From positions 1 through 5,894 of the forward strand of contig JAFDAP010000126.1 of NCBI GenBank assembly GCA_019313765.1: a DNA stretch of 5,894 nucleotides, given 5' to 3'. This DNA comes from Deltaproteobacteria bacterium (lineage in GTDB: Bacteria > Desulfobacterota > DSM-4660 > Desulfatiglandales > Desulfatiglandaceae). Positions 1-4,311 of the stretch are shown here, in pieces (position 1 is the first letter of the stretch; each line of letters begins with the position of its first letter). Both the position numbers and the translations under genes were made by a program. The notes under the pieces were generated by a model. It did not search any database, was not told the DNA's origin, and saw only the letters and a program-made list of their open reading frames with translations.

Positions 1-813
1 TTGTCACTGGATATCGGCACGGCAGGTTCAATCACGCTTTTGCTTCAGTCACTCCTGCTGCCTTGCATGTTCGCAGATGATCAAATTATTCTCCATATTA
101 AAGGCGGGACAGATACCAGGTGGAGCATCCCTATAGATTATTTCTCCCACGTTATCCTTCCATTCTTCAGGGAATTTGTTTCGATCGAATTAAACGACAT
201 GAAAAGAGGGTTTTATCCTAAGGGTCAGGGATTTATTCGCCTGACCATAAAACCCGGGTACTGCCTGAGGGATCACGGAAGTGTAGATGATTTTTGCACT
301 CATTTGAGGAACAAAATTCCTGGAATCTATCTCTCAGACAAGTCCCGGTTGGAAAGAATTGAGGGGATATCAGCGGCGTCCGATCAATTAAAAAATGCTA
401 AAGTTGCTGAACGTCAGGCCGAAGGCGCTACGCAGAGACTAAGGGCGCTCTGCCCATTAAGAATAAAGAATGAATATCAACCTACTGCCTCGGCCGGTAC
501 AGTGATAACACTGTGGACGATCAACAAGCAGGGGAAGGTTTTCATAGGAGCGGATGCCTTAGGTGAAAGAGGATTAAGGGCAGAAAAGGTTGGTGCAAAG
601 GCCGCTAAAAAACTACTGGAAATTTTAGGTTCCGAAGCGGTTGTGGATTCCCATCTCGCAGACAATCTGCTACCATTACTGGCCCTTGTCGGTGGTGAAA
701 TTAAGACAGATAAAATCACCGGACACATCCGATCCAATATTTATGTTTGTGAAAAGTTTTTAGACGTCGAATTCCTCATCAATGAAGAAAAAAACCAAAT
801 TACAGTTATGTGA
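1..813 (+). CDS. rtcA: RNA 3'-terminal phosphate cyclase RtcA, 5'-truncated by the window edge
   Basis: The family converts RNA 3'-phosphate ends to 2',3'-cyclic phosphates using ATP, through an enzyme-AMP intermediate on a histidine; it acts in the cytoplasm in RNA end repair or processing. The visible 270 residues align by eye with E. coli RtcA from about its residue 90 onward: GTAGS near residue 7, FADD then GGTD near 35-38, the RGFYPKGQG block near 69-77, ALGERG near 186-191, and the closing SHLADNLLPLLAL segment. The nucleophile corresponds to His242 of the fragment, in TGHIRSNIYV (codon 724-726), and is present. E. coli RtcA is about 338 aa, so roughly 90 N-terminal residues lie upstream. 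The TTG at base 1 is an internal Leu codon, not a start. The gene ends with TGA. No rtcB or rtcR is visible. It is co-oriented with the efflux operon, but a separate promoter lies between them. AT content is visibly higher than downstream. Family call is firm; the physiological role is not known from sequence. Confidence 0.93.
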   Translation: MSLDIGTAGSITLLLQSLLLPCMFADDQIILHIKGGTDTRWSIPIDYFSHVILPFFREFVSIELNDMKRGFYPKGQGFIRLTIKPGYCLRDHGSVDDFCTHLRNKIPGIYLSDKSRLERIEGISAASDQLKNAKVAERQAEGATQRLRALCPLRIKNEYQPTASAGTVITLWTINKQGKVFIGADALGERGLRAEKVGAKAAKKLLEILGSEAVVDSHLADNLLPLLALVGGEIKTDKITGHIRSNIYVCEKFLDVEFLINEEKNQITVM

Positions 814-853
814 ATCCCCTCCCCTGTGAGGTTATTGAGGGTTGAAAAACTGC

Positions 854-882
854 TTGACATTGAAACAAATGTTTAATACAAA
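854..882 (+). promoter_or_regulatory. Probable sigma-70 promoter of the TetR/efflux operon
   Basis: A perfect TTGACA -35 box (854-859) is followed after a 17-base spacer by TACAAA (877-882), which matches four of six positions of the -10 consensus. Transcription would start around 888-891, leaving a short leader before the ATG at 911. The -10 lies inside the palindrome described at 873-894, as expected for a promoter repressed by a TetR-type protein. The promoter is inferred from motif match and spacing only. Confidence 0.65.
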
Positions 883-894
883 CGTTTGTATTAA
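873..894. promoter_or_regulatory. 22-bp perfect palindrome, probable TetR-type operator
   Basis: The two strands read identically over 22 bases centred between 883 and 884; the core 18 bases (875-892) are AATACAAACGTTTGTATT, and both flanks extend it by two more paired bases. Perfect symmetry of this length in a 97-base spacer, directly upstream of a TetR-family gene and over its -10 box, is what an autoregulatory operator looks like. TetR-family dimers commonly bind palindromes of about this size. Binding by the adjacent regulator is inference. Confidence 0.8.
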
Positions 895-910
895 TAGCAA
901 GGGGCCGAGC

Positions 911-1564
911 ATGAGGAAAAAAAACAAGAATGAATTTCCAAAAGAACGCATCCTGAATGAAGCAGAAGTTCTGTTCGCACAAAAAGGGTTTCACGAGGTC
1001 ACGGTACGGGAAATCACTAAAGCGGCTAAATGCAACCTTGCTGCTATAAATTACCACTTCGGAAACAAAGAGAACCTGTATCTCGAAGTGTTCCGTGCGC
1101 GGTGGGTGCCGCGGGCCAGGCGAATCAGGGAACATGTCGGAAAGTCTTTGTCCGCACAGGACTCCCCCTCGCCTCAAGCAGTGATTAAGGCGCTGGCACA
1201 GGCATTTTTAGAAGGACCCATGTCGGACGAGGAGCGCAAGCGTCACTCTCAGCTTATGGCCAGGGAGATGGCCCGGCCCACAGCGGCCTTTGACCTGGTG
1301 GCCGAACAGGCCATGGGACCACTGATGAAAGAATTAGCCGAGGTATTACGTCCGGGTTTGCCCGATAAAATGGGAGAGGACCGCCTCATGCTCAACATGT
1401 TGAGTGTATTGGCCATGGTGCTGTATTTCAATTTTGCCAGGGTAGCCGTCACCCGCATGACGGGGCGTGAATACGACCATGCCTTCAGGAGACGGTTGGT
1501 GGAGCACATCGTCGAGTTCTCCCTTAATGGATTGGGTGTGGGTGAAAAGGAGGGGGACCGGTGA
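911..1564 (+). CDS. TetR/AcrR-family transcriptional repressor (CecR/YbiH-like), probable local efflux regulator
   Basis: A 217-residue regulator of normal TetR-family length. Residues about 9-60 form the DNA-binding domain: a first helix (KERILNEAEVLFAQKGF), then the helix-turn-helix from TVREITKAA to AAINYHFGNKENLY (44-57), the family's most recognisable segment. The rest is a helical ligand/dimer domain; the LMAREMARPT stretch and overall spacing resemble the DUF1956 C-terminal domain of E. coli CecR, but subfamily is a by-eye call. The start is ATG 911, with AAGGGG at 899-904 six bases upstream. A TTG at 842 is in frame but would place the promoter and operator inside the coding region, so I rejected it. 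The stop overlaps the next gene's start by four bases (GTGA), implying co-translation. It probably represses its own operon through the palindrome at 873-894. The inducer is unknown. Confidence 0.9.
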   Translation: MRKKNKNEFPKERILNEAEVLFAQKGFHEVTVREITKAAKCNLAAINYHFGNKENLYLEVFRARWVPRARRIREHVGKSLSAQDSPSPQAVIKALAQAFLEGPMSDEERKRHSQLMAREMARPTAAFDLVAEQAMGPLMKELAEVLRPGLPDKMGEDRLMLNMLSVLAMVLYFNFARVAVTRMTGREYDHAFRRRLVEHIVEFSLNGLGVGEKEGDR

Positions 1565-2244
1565 AACGCGGTTTTTCTTATCTGTTTTCGGCCCTGGTCG
1601 TACTCATCCTGACAGTTGGATGTATGAGAATGGGTCCCGATTTCAAGCGGCCTGAAACCGGAATCAATATACCGGGGGCCTATCACCATGCACCGGGTGA
1701 AAGCGTCACACCCCAACCCGAAGACCAGTGGTGGGATGTTTTCGACAATCCGGAATTAAACCGGATTGTAGATGAGGCATTGAATAACAACTTAGACATC
1801 AAAAAGGCCGCGGCCATGATTTTAGAGGCTCGGTCCAGGTTTGTCCAGACCAGGGCAGACCGCTTCCCCTTCTTAGGCTTCCAGGGTCAGGCCCAACGGC
1901 AGAGACAAACATTTGAAGTATCTGTGCCGACCTTTCAGGGCGGAAACCTCAAGTTTGAAAGCCAACAGCGACGACAGACCATTGATTCCCACAATCTTTC
2001 CCTGCCCGCGTCTTTTGAACTGGACCTGTGGGGGCGTCTTGCCCGGGCCGAGGAAGGGGCAAGGGCCGACCTACTCATGGCCGAGGAAAGTCGTCGTACC
2101 GTGGCACAGACCGTGGTGGCCGAGACGATCAATCTCTATCTACTGATAGAAGCCTTAGAGCGGCGAATACAGATTACAGAGGAGAGTATTGCAAATTTCC
2201 GCCGGAGCCTGGCCTTAGTAGAACATCGTTACGAGCGGGCCTGA
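1561..2244 (+). CDS. Outer-membrane efflux lipoprotein, N-terminal fragment before the frameshift
   Basis: This 227-residue piece is what would be translated if the frameshift is real. It opens with a basic-hydrophobic lipoprotein signal (VKRGFSYLFSALVVLILTVGC), with Cys21 (codon 1621-1623) as the likely lipidated residue; Thr at the -3 position makes the lipobox (TVGC) slightly non-standard. Immediately after comes MGPDFKRPE, the hallmark opening of NodT-family factors (usual form C-x-x-GPDYxRP). The stretch WWDVFDNPELNRIVDEAL (near residue 58) and the following helices match the first outer-membrane efflux (OEP) repeat; SFELDLWGRLARA near residue 150 is the conserved strand-to-helix segment. 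It stops within the long helix leading out of repeat 1, at RYERA. A protein ending here lacks half of the barrel and tunnel and should be non-functional. Confidence 0.8.
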   Translation: MKRGFSYLFSALVVLILTVGCMRMGPDFKRPETGINIPGAYHHAPGESVTPQPEDQWWDVFDNPELNRIVDEALNNNLDIKKAAAMILEARSRFVQTRADRFPFLGFQGQAQRQRQTFEVSVPTFQGGNLKFESQQRRQTIDSHNLSLPASFELDLWGRLARAEEGARADLLMAEESRRTVAQTVVAETINLYLLIEALERRIQITEESIANFRRSLALVEHRYERA

Positions 2245-3020
2245 CATCTATCCTGGATTTAAGGCAGGCCCGCCGGATCCTGGCACGGGCCGAGGCATTG
2301 CTCCCGTCAATGCGCCAGGAACTGGGTATCACCCAGCAGAAACTGGCCGTGCTGTTGGGACGCTATCCCGAGACACGGCCTGCACGAATACACAAGGAAG
2401 ACTACTTCAAACGTTTAGTCCCTGTGCCTGCGGGGCTGCCCTCCGAACTCCTTATGCGCCGGCCTGATATCAGGGCTGCCGAGGCACAATTGAGGGCATT
2501 GAATGCCCAGGTGGGCGTGGCCATGGCAAGCCGCTTTCCCCAAATCACCCTGACTGCCGGTTTCGGATACTCCAGCAATGCGTTAAGTGAACTCTTCCGG
2601 CCCGAGAGCGAGTTGTGGAACCTGGCCATGGGCATTGTGCAGCCATTGTTTGACGCCGGTAAATTAAAGGCTGTCCAACGGGCCGTGGAGGCAAGATATG
2701 AGCAGGGCGTGGCCGAATATGCCAAGGCCGTGCTGAGTGCATTTTCCGAGGTGGAAAGCGCCCTTTTGACCCGCAAGGAGCAGTTGGAACGCCGGGACCG
2801 GGAATTAAATTTTTTAGAGGAGGCCAGGGCCACACAGGAAGTGGCAGAGACCCGCTACGAGCGTGGCCTTGTGGATTATCTGATTGTTTTAGATGCCCAG
2901 CAGACCCGGTTTCAGGCCGAAGATAACGTGGTCCAGGTTGACTTTGCCATTTTAAGCAATCGCGTTACACTGCACCGGGCCTTAGGGGGAGGGTGGGGGG
3001 AGGAGAGTCAAAAGCCATGA
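2238..3020 (+). CDS. Outer-membrane efflux lipoprotein, C-terminal fragment after the frameshift
   Basis: About 260 residues in frame 3 continue the family homology from GLTSILDLRQARRIL. They contain the rest of OEP repeat 1 with the conserved QQKLAVLLGRYP, the linker LPSELLMRRPDIRAAEAQL (RRPDIRAAE coded at 2457-2483), a hallmark of this family, then repeat 2: SRFPQITLTAGFG, the QPLFDAGKLKA segment and the final RYERGLVDYLIVLDAQQ helix. The open frame extends upstream to about 2028, but those extra residues are the out-of-frame shadow of the N-terminal part, not real protein. If the frameshift is genuine, a possible internal restart is ATG 2310, giving a piece without signal peptide that could not reach the outer membrane. 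The stop TGA (3018-3020) overlaps the adaptor's ATG. Confidence 0.8.
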   Translation, partial: GLTSILDLRQARRILARAEALLPSMRQELGITQQKLAVLLGRYPETRPARIHKEDYFKRLVPVPAGLPSELLMRRPDIRAAEAQLRALNAQVGVAMASRFPQITLTAGFGYSSNALSELFRPESELWNLAMGIVQPLFDAGKLKAVQRAVEARYEQGVAEYAKAVLSAFSEVESALLTRKEQLERRDRELNFLEEARATQEVAETRYERGLVDYLIVLDAQQTRFQAEDNVVQVDFAILSNRVTLHRALGGGWGEESQKP

Positions 3021-4192
3021 CCAAGACAAAGAGACGACTTTTTCAATTTGTTATTACTGTCGCCCTGATCGCTTTAGGCGCTCTGGGCCTGAACAGATTG
3101 ATGGCAAGCAAAACTCAGATCAAAAAACTTAAACCTTCCGTGCCGGCTCCCATGGTCCGGATCATTAAGGTCGAAACCGGGCCGCAATCGGTCCGTATCA
3201 CGGGCGAGGGTACGGTGAGACCCTTGCGGCAGATCAGTCTGGTGCCTCAAGTAGGCGGCAAGGTGGTTTTTGTTTCTTCCTCCTTAGTCAATGGCGGCGA
3301 ATTTAAAAAAGGCGAAACATTACTGCGCATAGACCCGGAGGATTACCGGTTGGCCGTTATCTTGGCAGAGGCAAAAATTAAGGACTCTGAAAGCAGGCTG
3401 AGGTTTGTGGAGGAAGAGTCTGCCGCAGCCCGGGAGGAATGGTATCTGCATCGTCAGGGGGGCGGTTCCAAGACAAACAAAAAACCGCCGCCGTTAGTGA
3501 CTAAGGAGCCGCAATTGGCCGCGGCCAAGGCTAAGGTAGAGGCCGATGGTGCAGACCTTAGAAAGGCAATGTTAAACCTGGAACGGACCGAGCTTCTGGC
3601 CCCCTTTAACGGCAGGGTGAGTCAGGAAAATGTGGATATCGGCCAATATGTCTTACTCGGGCAGGCATTAGCCGTCCTCTATTCCACTGATGCGGCAGAG
3701 ATTGTCTTGCCCCTGGAAGACGGGGACTTATTCTGGTTCCATGTGCCCGGTTTTACTCCCGGCAAAGGCCCTGGTTCGGCCGTGACGGTCCGGGCCCGTG
3801 TTGCTGGACAGGAGATGTCATGGCCCGGAAAGGTAGTCCGGGCCGAGGGGAAATTAGATGAGCGGACCCGGATGATTAATGTAGTTGTACGGGTGAAGAA
3901 ACCTTATGCAAAAAAACCGCCTTTGGCCGTCGGTCTCTTTGTCACGGTTGATATTAAAGGCCACAGCCTTCCCAAGGCAGCGGTTATCCCCCGTTCAGCC
4001 CTGCACCAGGGTCATGTGGTCTGGGTTGTGGATAATGACGGCCTGCTGCACTTCCGGAATGTAGATGTGGCCAGGATTCAGGGAGATGTCGTTCTGGTTA
4101 AGGCCGGTCTCAAAGACGGGGAAATGATTGTCATATCCCCGCTCAAGGCGGTCTCAGACGGCATGGCCGTGAGGACTGTGCCGGTTAATTAA
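3017..4192 (+). CDS. RND efflux periplasmic adaptor (membrane fusion protein, HlyD/AcrA type)
   Basis: A 391-residue adaptor that would bridge the inner-membrane pump and the outer-membrane duct. Residues 1-7 are basic (MTKTKRR), followed by one hydrophobic segment at about 8-30. There is no cysteine in the whole protein, so it is held by an N-terminal anchor or cleaved signal, not by lipidation as in AcrA. Domains in order: the N-terminal half of the lipoyl fold (about 75-105, LVPQVGGKVVFV through the KGETLLRIDPEDY block); an alpha-hairpin (about 109-190) with a Gly/Lys/Pro-rich tip near 143-163 (RQGGGSKTNKKPPP); the second lipoyl half (about 193-222, LLAPFNGRVSQENVDIGQYV); then beta-barrel and membrane-proximal domains. 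ATG 3017 is chosen over an in-frame GTG at 2993 because AGGAGAG (3001-3007) precedes it with good spacing and it forms the ATGA overlap with the previous gene. Substrate is not readable. Confidence 0.93.
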   Translation: MTKTKRRLFQFVITVALIALGALGLNRLMASKTQIKKLKPSVPAPMVRIIKVETGPQSVRITGEGTVRPLRQISLVPQVGGKVVFVSSSLVNGGEFKKGETLLRIDPEDYRLAVILAEAKIKDSESRLRFVEEESAAAREEWYLHRQGGGSKTNKKPPPLVTKEPQLAAAKAKVEADGADLRKAMLNLERTELLAPFNGRVSQENVDIGQYVLLGQALAVLYSTDAAEIVLPLEDGDLFWFHVPGFTPGKGPGSAVTVRARVAGQEMSWPGKVVRAEGKLDERTRMINVVVRVKKPYAKKPPLAVGLFVTVDIKGHSLPKAAVIPRSALHQGHVVWVVDNDGLLHFRNVDVARIQGDVVLVKAGLKDGEMIVISPLKAVSDGMAVRTVPVN

Positions 4193-4234
4193 ACTACCTT
4201 CTTGTAAAGCGGGACGAGAGATGAAAGGCTGACT

Positions 4235-4254
4235 GGGCGGGGCAAGCCCCGCCC
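4235..4254. repeat. GC-rich perfect inverted repeat (REP-like hairpin) in the adaptor-pump spacer
   Basis: GGGCGGGGC (4235-4243) pairs with GCCCCGCCC (4246-4254) across AA; in RNA the practical form is an eight-pair all-GC stem with a CAAG loop. It is followed by CCTACGT and not a T run, so it is not a classic intrinsic terminator. Short GC palindromes ending in CGCCCCTACG are, from general familiarity, frequent dispersed intergenic elements in genomes of many anaerobic bacteria; whether this copy belongs to such a family needs the rest of the genome. It could stabilise the upstream message or lower distal expression. Confidence 0.7.
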
Positions 4255-4293
4255 CTACGTCCTGCAATCTCAAAACCATAAGATATTTGCTGT

Positions 4294-4311
4294 AAAAGGA
4301 GTCCTTTTATG
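4294..4311 (+). promoter_or_regulatory. Ribosome-binding site of the pump gene inside a small inverted repeat
   Basis: AAGGAG (4296-4301) is a strong Shine-Dalgarno seven bases before ATG 4309, and fixes the start of the permease. It lies within AAAAGGA-G-TCCTTTT (4294-4308), a 7+7 inverted repeat. In RNA, AAAAGG could pair with CCUUUU around an AGU loop, extending by U4293-A4309 into the start codon. The stem is short and AT-rich, so it may be only marginally stable; regulation through it is speculative. Confidence 0.55.

Larger units (their letters stand above)
1561..3020 (+). pseudogene. NodT/OprM-family outer-membrane efflux lipoprotein, disrupted by a -1 base frameshift near 2238
   Basis: Outer-membrane factors of this family form trimeric beta-barrel/alpha-helical ducts that carry substrate from an RND or ABC pump out of the cell. 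The gene is readable over its full length only by changing frame: frame 1 runs into TGA at 2242-2244, while the family homology resumes in frame 3 from 2238. Restoring one G in the GGG run (2237-2239) gives an uninterrupted protein of 486 residues, the usual size for the family, reading ...RYERGLTSILDL... at the join. The second half carries the matching pseudo-repeat RYERGLVDYLIVLD (from 2853), which supports exactly this repair. GTG 1561 is the start: AAGGAGG (1547-1553) lies seven bases upstream and a lipoprotein signal follows. The gene overlaps its upstream neighbour by GTGA and the adaptor gene by ATGA. It is either a genuine recent pseudogene or an intact gene with a base-calling/assembly error; nothing else in it looks decayed, so an error or very recent mutation is favoured. 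Confidence 0.85.

Noticed and set aside
1..3. TTG at base 1 as the start codon of rtcA
   Set aside because: The visible protein begins about 90 residues into the family; the TTG is an internal Leu codon at the window edge.
814..853. Intrinsic terminator after rtcA
   Set aside because: Only weak pairings such as CCTC with GAGG are possible and no T tract follows; not enough to call.
842..910. Upstream in-frame TTG start at 842 for the TetR-family gene, adding 23 residues
   Set aside because: The extension would run through the TTGACA box and the palindrome, has no good Shine-Dalgarno and adds residues unlike the family N-terminus. ATG 911 has AAGGGG at suitable spacing.
2028..2237. Frame-3 coding upstream of 2238 as a genuine N-terminal extension of the C-terminal fragment
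   Set aside because: This stretch is the out-of-frame reading of the real N-terminal part, with Gly/Arg-rich low-complexity residues and no family similarity.
2233..2246. Programmed -1 ribosomal frameshift in the outer-membrane factor
   Set aside because: The frame-0 codons GAG CGG GCC TGA do not form an X-XXY-YYZ slippery heptamer, I see no obvious downstream stimulator, and the truncated product would have no clear use in this family. A missing G explains the data more simply.
4235..4260. GC hairpin as a rho-independent terminator separating the pump from the operon
   Set aside because: The stem is strong but is followed by CCTACGTCC and not a run of T, so termination is not supported.
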